The notes: generated by a model not told the origin, from the letters alone. A stretch of 64,000 nt of DNA from Serinus canaria (GCF_022539315.1 NC_066313.1:35253059-35317058), one strand, 5' to 3'. Shown: positions 1-12,313, counted from the first letter of the stretch. Translations and numbers: made by a program.

Positions 1-1140
1 TCTTTACCATTTTGGGTTTTATTACCCACATCAGTTCCTTCTTCCCTCTCATGCTAGTTTTTTTTCATGTTTAGAAAATTTCTGTAAAAAACACAACAAA
101 TGCCTCTCAGTGGAAATGCCCACGCATGGAAAGCAGCTGATGAAACAGCAGCTTACAAGCAATGATTGTGTCTATGTCATTCTAAATGGATTTCAAACCA
201 GTGTGCCCTGAAACAGGCCTAAACTAGATCTTGTTTCACTCCTTGTCTAACTGTCCTCTGCTTAGCATGCAAGCCCTCAGGGCTAGGAATCAGTCTTCAC
301 TGAGTACTTGTAAAATTTCTAGTTTGGTAAGACCCTGGGCCATATTCTGATCAGGCAGTCGCTGCAGACTGGGATCACGAAAGTAATTTCATCTCCTTGA
401 TTCCACTAAAGTGCCATCCTTGAGTAGAAATCTGTATCTATAGACATAATCTATATGTTTAAACACAAGGTCTTTGTGGCTTTTTGGGCTGTGGGTCTCC
501 AAACAAATTTGACAGACGTTACTTTTTCCTATATATAATGTATACATATTAAGGTTTTCAAAGACACAAGCCAACTAAAATGCAGCCATAATCCCAGAAG
601 TTATTGTTTTCTATTTGTTGACTTACAATATTGAATAAAATGTGCCACGTACTCTGCAGGCAGGTATCAATAAGAACACAGCCACTGCCTGGAGATACTA
701 TGATCGATAAAATTTGAGACCGCCAAAGGGATAAGAGCAGAAAACAGGAGAAAAATAATAGATATATTCTGCTAAAACCTGGTCTAATAACATTAGACCA
801 ATTTTAAAGCCATTTTATATAACATCTTAAAATTGCATCCAGGCTCTACTATAACTGAAGCTACAGGTTAGATTCACCTTTCATTACAGTGAATAGCAAA
901 ATTCCTACTCATTTTAGAACTCCATTAGGGTATTAGGACAAAGGTTGATTAATGGATGAGTCTTTTTACCTATTTTTTTTTTTCAGAACAGCACAAAATA
1001 GTGCTGATAGTCCAATCATCTTCACCCTGCTCTAAAACTCTGAAGAGTTTTAAAATATTAACTGAACCCTTAATTGCCCACATAGCAGTCACCCATGTAT
1101 AGCTTTGTTGCTTTCTTAAATCTGAATACTGACTCAGGTT
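1..1140. other. Unique AT-rich non-coding sequence
   Basis: No repeat family, exon or RNA gene is recognisable here. Short open frames on both strands have no recognisable domains. A short poly-T run lies at about 973-983, just before the GC-rich LTR-like block that starts at 1141. Confidence 0.5.
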
Positions 1141-1690
1141 TGTGCGGGTGGCCAGAGCAGCTTCCCCAGGCAAGCGCTGTCGGGGTGCCTGCAGCACCTA
1201 AAGTGTCTCCACTCCAGGCTGCCTTGCCAAACACAGCCCACCAGACTCCTGAGCACAGATGGAGTAACCAAAGCCTCACCAGAAAACGAGAGGACTCCTT
1301 GCACAGCAGATCCAGCAGGGCTTATTAAGGCAAAATCCAAGGGTCCGGATGAGATGAGGAGAGAAACAGGAACAAGCAGGAACACAACCTTAGCCAAAAG
1401 GAACCAGCCATTCCTGGAGAAGCCAGGAGTAGGGATGGGGCCAGGATACATAACTGGGAAAACGTAGGGCACCGCAGGGCGCAATTTATCCAGTGGGGAA
1501 GGGAGTTGGGGTGGAGTTAAGGTGGAGTGACATGGGATAAACCAATGGGGGAGCAGAGTGGGAGGGGTCTCTCAGGGAAAGCCAATGGAGGAACAGGAAG
1601 CACAGAAGTTTCTGGAACTGGGGATGAACAGCCATTGATTGACAAGAGTACATTAACAAGCCAAGAACTATGGGGGATCCTGCCAGCCTC
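1141..1690 (-). mobile_element. Probable decayed solo LTR (avian endogenous retrovirus)
   Basis: This GC-richer block sits in AT-rich surroundings. Read on the minus strand it has an LTR-like order of signals: two inverted CCAAT boxes (plus-strand CCAAT near 1541 and 1582), a TATA-like GGATAAATT (plus 1486-1495), then a polyadenylation-like TTAATAAGCC (plus 1320-1330), ending at a CA whose complement is the TG at 1141. No gag, pol or env sequence is adjacent, so it would be a solo LTR. The outer boundary near 1690 is approximate and I could not find a convincing target-site duplication. Several overlapping open frames here are by-products of the higher GC content. An unrelated GC-rich regulatory island is the main alternative. 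Confidence 0.42.
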
Positions 1691-2014
1691 TCTCCCAAAC
1701 TTCAACAGAGCTCTCCTTCCATGGCATTCTAGGTTCATCTGCTCCCTGGCTGTTTCCCATGGGATTGAGTAGCTGCAATTTGAAATTAAGAAACTCAATG
1801 ACTATTTTCTGTAAAGAAATTTTCCTTTTTTTAAGCATGACTAAGAATTCTAAGATTTTTTTTCATTTAGATACCAAAGGTGCTGCCTGAGATGGCATCA
1901 CAAAGTAAGTGAATTAGACTGCAAGACCACCAAATTTTGCATGGCCTAGCTTGCATTCCTTCCTTTCTCATGCTCTCTAAACTCAGAGCAGTCTCTTCTA
2001 GAGAAGTCTCTTCG
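1691..2014. other. Unique sequence, nothing recognised
   Basis: AT-rich sequence between the LTR-like block and the tandem duplication. No feature is seen apart from T-runs around 1850-1865. Confidence 0.4.
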
Positions 2015-2209
2015 GCTGCAGCCATTGCATTTTAGTGACCTCCGGAGTACTGAGACCACCAGTTTGCCATCCACAAAGCTATCCAACAGATCCACAGCAA
2101 GAGATGAAGCCATTGCTGCAGCCATTGCATTTTAGTGACCTCCAGAGTACTGAGACCACCAATTGGCCATCAACAAAGCTATCCAACAGATCCACAGCAA
2201 GAGATGAAG
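2015..2209. repeat. 100-bp tandem duplication, about 1.95 copies
   Basis: Two adjacent copies with a 100-base period: CTGCAGCCATTGCATTTTAG begins at 2016 and again at 2116, and both copies end in GATCCACAGCAAGAGATGAAG. Only a handful of substitutions separate them (for example ccggag/ccagag and agtttgcc/aattggcc). The near-identity and lack of indels point to a fairly recent local duplication. A 64-codon plus-strand frame (2035-2229) runs through it, but 100 is not a multiple of three, so the two copies are read in different frames and the frame is not evidence of coding. Confidence 0.93.
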
Positions 2210-4204
2210 ATGTATCTAAATGGAGATAAGTGGGATCAAACCTATCTTGCTACTCATTTTTCTTGAGATGGAAGGTAAGAAGGTCTGTGGTGCCAAAAAT
2301 CAAGACAGAGAGAGGAGATGGGCTCATTGAGGGATGCATCTTAAGAGAAAGATCCTCATCACAAATTTCTCATCCCCATGTATTGCTTTGCCTGAGCTCA
2401 TTCACCTTTGTCTATAGTACTTTCCTTCTGCTCCAGAACAAGAATGGACATTCAAGATAGTTTATCTGTCTTCACTTGTTTTAAGGAATGCTTCCTACCA
2501 TTTAGCATAAGTGATCTTAGCGCCTGAATTCCCAAAGCAACCTTCCATTGCCCTCTTTTTCCTCTTGAATCTTCAATTTAAAGCTGTACTTATTTCATCA
2601 TCCCCTTGCCTTATGCCAGCAGTAGGTTGCAATATTTTTCATGAAATTGCACATTCCGCAGGTCTGGATTAAAAGATGGATTTTCTGTTTACCACAGGGA
2701 AGATTTTATTAAAACATTTGTGTTCATCCCTGCATGTCAGTGTGTATTCCAAAAGCATAACCTTCCCTGTTCTATTTATTTCTACATAGCAGGCAAAAGG
2801 TTTGCTCCCACAAATTGCTCCCAGCCCACTCCAGACATCACCTCTGCAAGATGGGGACAAAGACCATTATTGTCTTCCTAAGGTGACAAAATTGCTCTAG
2901 TGGTGCAGGAATAGACAGAGATGAGCCTGTGCAAAGGATTTCAGGTTTTTCAAGCTGGGCTCAGAAACACAGTTGCTGTCAATGTAATTCATGGGCTTAG
3001 TTTCTGTATGACCAAAAGAACTAGAAAGGTTGGAGTAATGTTTTGAATTCCAATGTCAATTGTAATTTATCTTATTTCAAATGGGAAAACCCCCTTCCTG
3101 GGTGATCTGAAGAAAATTCTTCACTGGAAATCAGACATGATAATTAATCACTTCTTGGTTTTCTCACATGAATAATTTGTGTTTTGTTATGCAAAGCCTG
3201 GAAGCTAATTTAAAGTTGAGAGCAGAAATACACTAATAATCAATGTCTCCCATTTCCAGATTTGCTTTTCAGAGAGGCAAAAACACTGTAAGAAATCAAA
3301 TAGAATACTGGAAAGGGAAGGAACAGATATCTGACATTTTAAAGCTTAGCAGTTGTAATGCTGCAACACAACAAGCAATGTAGCAAATAATGTGATTGGG
3401 ACAATGTCACCTTGAGCTTCAGTCCGTCCCTCTGAATTTATATGTATCTTAAAAGGAATCATAGTATATCTTAACTTTACACTAGAAAGAAACTGAATAC
3501 ATAACATGCAAGGTCAGGGCACTTTAAACACTGAGTTATAGAAGGGAGAAAATTAACTTTTTTTTTTTTTTTGCAGACAGGTAATTTTTCAGTCTGATCA
3601 GTTCCCTGGTCATTTCCATTGCACAGCAGTCAAATTCATGTGCCAACACAAGATCAGGAGTGGAAGGGGGCCACATACAAGCAGATGGAGTGAGAGTGGC
3701 TCAGGACTGCTTCCGATGGCTGCTCTGGGTTGTGTCAGCTGGGAACGTACATCAAACTGCATATGAACTGTTGCCTGCTCTCACTTTGGACAAGCTGTGA
3801 GAAAGAGTATGACCTTTAGTTGTAAACACAGAAATCTGCCAAGTGATTTTTGCTTCTGGAATATCACATTGTATGGACCAGATTCAGGTGGCCTGTTCCA
3901 CCAAAATCTTTCCACCAGATGTTTCCCATCAGTTGTGATTGCACCCCACTCAGCACCTTACTTAGCCCATCTGAAGGGCTCAAGTGTAGAGTGTCAAAGG
4001 TATTACATTCCATTTTCTGACAGGTTTAGAAATACCAGTGAAATAAACATTGCCTAGCTATGTCTCTATTTCCACTGCCAGCCCTACAGCCCACTAAGTC
4101 TTCAATGACAGTTCAAAGACTCTTCTTTGTTGCTTGCAGAGGGAAAAGTGTATTTTCTGGTTGGAAAATAAAGCTTTCAGTACTTAATTAAGAATTTTTC
4201 ACTC
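2210..4204. other. Unique non-coding sequence
   Basis: No gene or repeat family recognised. A 15-T homopolymer lies at 3558-3572. The short frame at 3797-4057 (plus) has no recognisable domain. Confidence 0.45.
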
Positions 4205-4265
4205 TATTTAATATCCAGCAAATAATCAGGATGCCGTATTTAATATCCAGCAGATAATCAGGATG
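4205..4265. repeat. 32-bp tandem duplication
   Basis: TATTTAATATCCAGCA begins at 4205 and again at 4237. The copies differ by one base inside the shared 29 bases (aaataatc versus agataatc). It is a simple local duplication. Confidence 0.93.
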
Positions 4266-5359
4266 GCACATGGGGGATAGTGGTGATGTATTGAATGGCT
4301 CAGTATTCCAGTTTCTCTGTTTTATACAGTGTGAAGACTTTGTGGATTATACTCCTGCACACTTAAAAGTTGAGGAGATGGTACACAATCTGTTAACTAT
4401 GTGCATGAGGAAATAGCAGTTTCTGGGGTTTATTTTGTGGTTCACTTGTGGTGGGTTTGTTTTTTATTTTCTTTTACCACTGAGTAGTGGAGGGTTTAAA
4501 AATACCCTGACTCCAAAAAGCAGTTGGAAAAAATGCTATTAATAATGTAGAAAGAAAAAAATCCTCCTTATCTTTTTGAATCGTTAGAAACCTGGGGTCT
4601 GATTCAGTCATTTTTCTTTCCCTGTGTTGCTGATTTCAGCTCACTATTAAAATATATACCTTGCTTCTACTGAATAATCTAATTCTGTTCATACAAACCC
4701 GTGCTCAGTTCATTAAAAGATTTTATCTAACATATTTCCTTACACATGTACAAGACCTGTTTAATTTTGGTAATAAAATTAATTATGAGTGATAACATTG
4801 CATACAAAAAGACTTATAATAGAAAGGTAGATAGCCTTGTAGTCCAAACATTCCAGTTCTGTCTAGGCAATCTTGGCACTAATTTAAATTATGTAACAAT
4901 TTTATTACATGTGATTTAGCAAATCCCCTACTCTTGTTGGTAGACATTTATCTTACTTGAGTTAATTAGATAGTAAAGTAAGATGTTATTAAAATTTGCA
5001 AGTGGCCCTTCCTGACAGAGGAGAGAGGCTAGGATGAAAACTACAGATGTACATAGGCACATATTTGTTAATGTGTATCAGGTGTCCCGGCCAAATTTAA
5101 GCACCTTGATTATAGTTTTAGGTAGGGTTCTTATACACTTCAAATGTTTAGGTAAACCTGATTTGATTGATCACTCACACTTATGCCACCGGTTTTTAAT
5201 ATTGGTAAAACTTTGCAAAGCAACCATATTTCTGCAGCACTTTTGCTGCTTGTCTACAGACCCAGACATCCCTGGAGTCATTCTCTATGTGGTTACTAGT
5301 CTATGATGCCAGATGATGCTGGGAGGGTTTCAAAGACTTGTTAGAGAAACAGTAATTGT
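4266..5359. other. Unique AT-rich sequence
   Basis: Nothing recognised apart from AT-rich homopolymer stretches. The frame at 5034-5306 (plus) has no known domain and ends just before the CR1 copy. Confidence 0.4.
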
Positions 5360-5921
5360 GTGGCCAGCAGGACCAGGGCAGTGATCATTCCCTTGTATTT
5401 GGTACTCATAAGGCCACACCTCAAATCCTGTGTTCAGTTCTGGGTCCCTAAATGCAAGAAAGGCATTGAGGGGCTGGAGCGTGTCTAGAGAAGGGCAATA
5501 GAGCTGGGGAAGGGTCTGGAGCAGAAATGTGATGTGGAGCAGCTGAGGGAGCTGGGGGTGTTTTGCCTGGAGAAAAAGAGGCTTGGAGGAACCTTATTAT
5601 TCTCTATAGCTGCTTGAAAGAAGGGTTTAGCCAGGTGGGATCAGTCTCTTCTCTCAAGTAACAAACAATTGGACACAAGAAAAACACCTCAAGTTGTGCC
5701 AGGGGAGATTTAGATTGGATATTAGGAAAAATGTTTTCAGTAAAAGTTTTCTCAAGGCTTGGAGCAGGCTGTCCAGAGTAATGGTTAACTCACCATCCCT
5801 GAAGCTATTTCTGAGACATGGCACTTGGGCATATGGATTAGTAGTGAACTTGGCAGTGGTGGGTTAAAAATTGTACTCAAGGGTTTAGAGGTGTTTTTTA
5901 ACCTAAATGATTCTATGACTC
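5360..5921 (+). mobile_element. CR1 LINE, 5'-truncated 3' end, sense
   Basis: The sequence follows the 3' part of CR1 ORF2 plus its 3' end: GAGGGGCTGGAGCGTGTCTA near 5468, GTGCCAGGGGAGATTTAGATT near 5696, the GGAGCAGGCTGTCCAGAG block near 5760, and a terminal ATGATTCTATGACTCT at about 5907-5922, the CR1-type 8-bp tail repeat. CR1 is a non-LTR retrotransposon whose copies are usually 5'-truncated, as here. Several indels and substitutions show it is old and cannot encode protein. Confidence 0.92.
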
Positions 5922-8900
5922 TAGAGGGACTATGATGCTAGCATTATCTTGGTTTTTCAGGGGTGTCCTTTATTCTTCATGGGCCTCTATACGCTTCCAA
6001 GAAACAATATCCTTATTTACAGAGGTGGTCTGACCTTCAGGTTTTTTTACTTAAGAATGAACCATATCAAATTCCACTACCTCTTTACAGTACACTGGAT
6101 AATGTGGACTAATTTATGTTAACAAAGTTAATACACTATCATCCTACAAAGACTGATTGATAGAGATTTTTCATAACAAAGGCTGGCACAGATTGCAAAG
6201 TCAGTGGAGGAGACAGACTTTCAGGGGTGCTCACATCTCAAATCTTCTGAAGTGACCTATGAAGGTGCCATTTCCTTTCTGTTGACAGCAGGGGATGAAT
6301 GTGAGTGTGTACCTAATGACAGCACCTTCAAACTGACTGTATACCCTTGAATAGTTCCTATCACAGAGAACCTGAACTGGTTCTTAATGAGAAGAGGTGG
6401 CTTTCCATGGGCAGCTGTTGTGAATCTCCATCCAGTGAAGTCCTTCTCTAGCCACCTATGTGTGGTTCAGGAAGTATTACGTGCTCTGCTCTGTATATGA
6501 AATGTGTGTATCTTTTTCCACACACCTTTAAAGCCACACACATTTTTTTCTCTCAGGGAGAAAAAGTAAGGTGTGGCCAAGAATCTTAATTATCATCTAA
6601 TAAGGCATACAACTTACTTCTTCATTCATATTTATCACTACTATATTTCACTAATGCAGGTTGTTATGCAATTCTATTCATGAATATCAGATGAGAATAA
6701 ATTAGACAGTGGGATTTATCTGACATAGTATTAAACATCTGCAGTGTTAGCAGACGTGTTGATGTAAATTAATAATTCTCAGCTACTTCCTCTAATACAA
6801 ACGAAATTAAAAGAGCCGTGCCTGTAGTGAGCCACGTGAACTTCTTTTGTACTGTATTCTACTCAGAAAATTCATCTTCTCCACTGAACTGGGAGTGACT
6901 GGCTTAGGTGTAGATATTTCCAGCATGGATGTCTATATTTAGTGAGACTCATGCCTTCCAAAATGGGTGAAATGTTGAGATCTGTGGTTCCTTCTTACTC
7001 CGATTTTGACAGGTCAGCTCCAATACACATATGCCACACAATATTCCATACTCCATACAGTGTGCTTGTCAGGTCTAATATATCAACCTCATAGTCTTCT
7101 ATATCACTATCCTTACTCAAAATGGTCTGTCTGCTGGTAGGAAAAGGTGATTGTGTCTTTTCTGCCTGATTTCTCTCATGAGATTATCTGTCAAAAAGCA
7201 GTTAGCTTGAAAGCTGAGCAGTTTGGGACATTTCTACCTCCTGAGTCATTACCTAAATGTTTTTGAAACAATGACTTCACTGTCTCTCACCTGTTATTAA
7301 GCTTTTGGCACTTTCTCATGCCTGATGTTTCAAATGAAGTTTGGAAATCCCTGTAATGTATTTAAACATCAGGGCAATGTAGCAGTTGGTGAACACTTTC
7401 CTACCTGGACTACACAGATAAATGGCTTGTGACTCCAAGATGAGATTGATCAGTCTTCACAGCTTGATTTTGGATGGATCTGTGCTGTGCATCATGCTGG
7501 ACTAGCTGGAACATTTACATTACATTACCCAGTGCTTGGCAGAGATATCCAATTGAACCCTGCACGCAGGACAGCATTAATTCATCACAGCAGATAAGTT
7601 AATTACCCTGGTCTGCTGGCAGTGCTAATTAACCAGGGCACAGAGACACACTTTCTTGGTTATTTCTCTTCTGTTTCCAGAGCTAGCTTGCCTGGCATAG
7701 CTCATAAATTTATACACCACTCTCCTTAGCCTAAAGGAGATGTGCCCTGGAGTGTCCTGGATCATAATGAGTGTCATTTCCTGGGTAGCTTCTTTAATTT
7801 CAGTGTGTTATAAATCCATTAAAAGTATCCAAATATACCTGTGCTTGCTCATAACAGAAAAACATTTTGTTCTTCCATCCAGCCAAAAAAACTATTTGGC
7901 TATAGGGACAATCACCTTTTCCTTGGAGAAGCTCATCTAAGAGTAGATAGAAACTTACAACAGTTAGCCATTTTAGCTCAAATCATTTATGATTTTTTAG
8001 TAAGAAAGCCTTTATAACAATTTGCATTTTACAGAACTAAACGTTAGCAGTGGGGTAAATTAATTTTTTTATTTGCATTACTAAACATCAAATATACAGC
8101 TGGGGACTAAGACACTGTTGTGCAAGGAGCTGTCTGACATAATAGAGAGAGACAGTTTTTGTCTAAAGGGAGCCTGTACTTGAATAGCCAAGAAAGATAA
8201 AAGAGAAACAGAGACTGAGGATGAAATAACTCACCTAAGCTCATACAGCAGATCAAGGACAGAGCTGTATTTTACTTCTTCCAAATGTTCTCTGTCTTTC
8301 TTTATGTACCTTTTTTGCAAGACACTAAATTAATTCATTGATTTTAAAGCTCCTTGTGAATTTTGGGCTCAGGAGTCACATGACAAACTCAGAGACTAAA
8401 ATCTCAGCAGCTGCAAGAAGAAGTAAATTCAAAGTTGCTTGTCAAATGCAAGCCTGCTGCTGGGAGCTCTAAGCTCTCTGGGGCTGTGTGTGGATTGTCT
8501 CCACATCACGCTGACCTGCTGATTAAGCAACACATATGTGGTTGAGTCTGTTTAGATATTGAGACACACAGAAAGCTTGCCATATGGAAAGCTCTAGAAA
8601 AGCAGGGAAGAGAAACAGATGCAAACCTCACATTTACTTCGTATTTTAGCACCAATTCAACTTCTCTCCAGAGCATTAAAAGTGAGTGCTGACTTCTCAA
8701 TGGCTGGCTCAGGATGTTCAATGGAAATGTTCCTGAAGCTTCTTCCCATTGGCTCCAGACAACCACAGCAAACAAAGCTGAGCCCATTTTGTGTACAGTA
8801 TTTTAGGAACAGGGAAAGGCAGCATATTCCCAGTTGGTCAGAGCTTCATTCTCTTTGAGAGTGATTGATTTAGTGAGAAATGTGTGTTTGTAAAGGTGAA

Positions 8901-9705
8901 GATATGACTCATGGCAAGGAAAATCCTAAACATCTGACCTTGTTATATAATCTTTCCTATTCGTTAGTTTCATATGGCTGAAGACCAAGGGGGATGAATA
9001 AAGTAGGAGCACGGGGGCAACTGGTGTCACAGTTACAGAATTAAACACAAAACAAAAATGATTTTTAAAAGCCAGGATGATGCCCAACTGCTCAAATGCC
9101 CAAATCATGCAGTGGAATAAGTGCTGTACTTTACGAACAGCTGTTTTGCTGTCAGGTTGTGCCTGTCGCAAGCCATCAAACATCCTCTACTTACATCCGT
9201 ACAGAAGGCAGCCATGGAGTCTCAGATCACTATCCTCTGTCCCTCCAGAAAAAGAGAAGGAAAAATTGGAGGGGTATCAATGCTCTCAGGCCAAAATACT
9301 TTGAAAATCTACCTCTTCATCTCTCTTTTTAATTTACTGCAAGATTCAGCAGATGAGCTGATTTCTATTAAATTTATGTAGCATAAAAAAAACGGGAACA
9401 TGGAAATACTGACGAAGGTGTATATAGACATTGTAGATTCACATATATTTATGTCCAAGAATGTGAGAATCTATAAAAGCAGAGGGTTTTGGGAAAGTTG
9501 CAGAAGACAGGCCTTAGAGAGCAGAACTGTGATCAGAGCTAAGCAGTAGCTATAAGATTGGTTAGCAGAAAAATTATGTAAGAAGTAGAAAAGTAAAGAT
9601 AAATAGAACAATGATCTGTGTATTAACGCTTGTGTAGAAAAACTCCCTAAGCTGCAGAAAAGTATATATAGCACGATATTAGGAAGCTCTAAGCTTAATA
9701 ATGGA
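5922..9705. other. Unique sequence with candidate conserved stretches
   Basis: No gene is seen. The stretch around 7480-7680 is complex, repeat-free and contains two TAATTA homeodomain-type cores (7599-7605 and 7626-7632). About 6590-6860 is similar in character. The segment 9475-9705 has a TATA-like AGTATATATAGCA at 9661-9673 and may belong to the retroviral element beginning at 9710, but I cannot set a boundary. Overlapping frames at 9077-9381 are unrecognised. Confidence 0.4.
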
Positions 9706-9709
9706 GCTC
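9706..9709. repeat. Candidate 4-bp target-site duplication (left), GCTC
   Basis: GCTC directly precedes the TGTG terminus at 9710 and recurs directly after the CACA terminus at 10013-10016. Four bases can match by chance, so this supports but does not prove retroviral integration. Confidence 0.45.
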
Positions 9710-10012
9710 TGTGCATTGTGTTTTAAGGCTTACAAGAAGATACTGTATTCAAAATAAGCAAGCATTGTTTAAACAGAAGGTCCATGTGCTTATAGTGGTT
9801 GGATAGAACTATTGACAATATGCTTCTGCTTTGTATGAATGGTCAAAAAACTTTTAAAGTTAGTTGTGACATTAAGTTCTTGGTCTGCTGCCTGGGATGT
9901 GAGCTGATGGGATCTTCCAATTGTCATAACCATGTAATGAGGCTGATGCTGGAAAATAAAACAGCTCAAGGCACGTTCCTAGCAGTCCTGTCCCATTCAT
10001 GATTTGTACACA
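9710..10012 (+). mobile_element. Compact solo-LTR-like element, 303 bp
   Basis: The element begins TGTGCATTG and ends TTTGTACACA, giving the TG...CA ends and a short TGTG/CACA inverted repeat expected of a retroviral LTR. It is bracketed by GCTC on both sides. A canonical AATAAA lies at 9955-9960, about 52 bases before the 3' end, where a U5-proximal polyadenylation signal would sit. Length and layout fit the short LTRs of avian beta- or alpha-like endogenous retroviruses (family knowledge; the exact family is not assigned). No retroviral coding sequence flanks it. A longer element that also includes 9475-9709 is possible. Confidence 0.5.
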
Positions 10013-10016
10013 GCTC
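10013..10016. repeat. Candidate 4-bp target-site duplication (right), GCTC
   Basis: Matches GCTC at 9706-9709 on the other side of the 303-bp element. Confidence 0.45.
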
Positions 10017-10040
10017 CTGGCTGGCGGTATAAGAGGCTTA

Positions 10041-10087
10041 TATATCAGAATTTAAGGTTTTTATATCAGAATTTATATCAGAATTTA
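10041..10087. repeat. Triplicated TATATCAGAATTTA
   Basis: Three copies of the 14-base unit start at 10041, 10062 and 10074; the last two overlap by two bases. It lies just downstream of the LTR-like element. Confidence 0.85.
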
Positions 10088-12263
10088 ATCCCCTGGTTTT
10101 TTCCTCAGGTTAAAGCGGAGTCTATATTCAAAACTTTATTCTTAAAGTATGCTTTGTGTTTCTAACATTCAAAAGGCAAAAATACTGAGACACCTCTTAG
10201 TTTGGGAGCCTTTAAAAAGTAAACAAACCAGCTTGTTAGTGGTTCTTGAATGGTCTAAATTAGACAAGATTAAATGCTGAGAAAACAATTCTGGCTCCTG
10301 ACAATGCATGATGTCTTATCTTTCATTCTCTTGACTTCCCATTAACTGAGCCTTCCCTAACCTGTATGTCTTCCACTAGCCTTGTGTCTCTCTCCCCTAC
10401 CTGACACACTTAGAATGTCTCACACTAACAAAGATTCAAGAGTTTATTTATTCAGTTCATGGGGCCTTAAGTATTAATAGCAACAGAAACCTATAGTACA
10501 AATTTTCTCATAGATTTAACATGAATATATACTATTCCACAGTAACTTCATGAGCATGCCACGTAAACTGCTTGAAGCTGCCTTTTTTTTTCTACTAAAA
10601 ATTTAAAGCTCTAGTTTTCACTTAGTTCTGTTTATCTAGAACCCATATTCACATTCCTTTACCCTGAGGGCAACTAGCTGCAGGCTTAATGCATGAGCTT
10701 TGATTTTCACTGCAGTCTTAACAGTAAGCCATGAGTGTTATCAGTATTCTGAGGACTTTGTATGTTTTTCTGCACCCTCTGTGACCAAACCCAGAACTAA
10801 GCAGAATATTCACAGATGGAGAGCTGCATTAATTCATTCCAGAGCCAGAAGGGGCCATGAGACCGCTACAAACCGTAGCTAGATTAAGGCATCTGTCTTC
10901 TGACTGACACAATTTCATTTGAAATACATCAGGAGACAGTGGATCCTTCCCAAGTACAGAGATACACAGTGGATAAAATGTTTTAATTATCTTCACTAAT
11001 AGGGTATTATGTCTTAAACTGTATAACTTCTGTTTTCAGGTGCTGAATCTTGTTTTTCCTCTGACAGAAATCCTCCTTCCATGATAAGAATTCAGCACAG
11101 AATAGAGCTCAATAGAGGACAGAATCTACCTTTGTGTTGTAATGTGGCTTTCCAATCTGTGGATCATCTTACAGGATCCTTTTGAGTGCAAGGATATCTG
11201 CACTCTTTTTGACATGGACAATACAAATTGGCAAGACACAGTGATATAGTATCACTGCCCTGTGAATAGAAACCACAGTTGAAGGGATTCCCTGTTCATA
11301 CATCTAGAATGTTTTTAATCCTTCACATGACAGAAATCCACTGAGAGCTCACACTGAGGTAAGTACAACTCCAAGGCCTTTCTTTATTTCTTTCCAGAAG
11401 TCCCCAATTCTGCAAGTATAAAGTGCTTTTTTTTTTTTTTTTTTGTTCCTGTCTTTAATCCAGCTGTCTGCATTACTTCTGTGTCACCAAATTGCTGTCA
11501 ACTGCAAGATTAACCAATGGATATTTTCTATTCCTTTATGGATCATTTATCCTCACAACACTCTTCTGGAAGAGAGTTGTACCTTTCCCACCCCTGCAAG
11601 CTCTTTGGGTAAATAGTAGAAATACTAAGACTCACAAGCAAAAAATAAACCTGCAGGCTTTATAGACCTCTGGTGAAATGACTGTGTTTTGCTTGGGATT
11701 AGCATAGAATTTAGGTCTTCTGGATTGTACTGCCTAGGCATGATGGACAGGATCAAAGACAATTTAGAAGTAAGCTGGACTTGAAATGGCTTACTCCTGT
11801 CAGGGCTGATGTGTCTCTCCTTACCTATCACTGAGGCTTATGGAAAATGTTCTAGCAGAAAGGTAAACACTTGGAGAATTTAGGCAGCTGAGTTCAAATT
11901 CTGAAGTCAATCTGGAAAAAGGCTATTAAAACATATTGGATTTTTGTGGATCTACCTCATTTATCTGCATGTTATGATGGAGCTAGGAATAAATCCCATG
12001 ACAGCTAACTCTGTGTGGGGCCAAGTAGCTCTGCTGACAGACACCCAGGGTACATCCACATTCACAAAAAACAGAACCAGCTATGTCAGCACTGTATCCC
12101 TGGCTCAGTTCCTCTGCTTGGTTGCTAGCTCGCTCACTGGCTTTGTTTTAGCATTTCAACTGGCTCTACCAAGGCCATGACAAAAAAATGTTCTGAATTA
12201 GTTCCCTAGAGAGAACTAATAAACATCAGTAAGAGAGCAACAACTTCCAATTGGCTCTTTTTG
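10088..12263. other. Unique sequence with an 18-T homopolymer
   Basis: No gene or repeat family recognised. A pure run of 18 T occupies 11427-11444. It is not preceded or followed by anything resembling a retrocopied mRNA. Confidence 0.45.
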
Positions 12264-12312
<49 letters not shown>

Positions 12313-12313
12313 C
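12264..12313. repeat. (TA)n microsatellite with long perfect palindrome
   Basis: A nearly pure AT dinucleotide tract is interrupted by one C and one G placed symmetrically (TATACATA...TATGTATA), so the tract is self-complementary over almost its whole length and could extrude a hairpin or cruciform. Two opposing open frames through it contain only IYIYTYIY-type translation and are artefacts. Confidence 0.95.

Noticed and set aside
1095..1798. Several frames of 70-116 codons around the first GC-rich block
   Set aside because: They overlap on both strands within an LTR-like element, so base composition explains them.
11427..11444. 18-T run considered as the tail of a minus-strand processed pseudogene
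   Set aside because: The sequence on its 3' side has no polyadenylation signal in the right place and no recognisable mRNA, and CR1-dominated genomes rarely make retrocopies.
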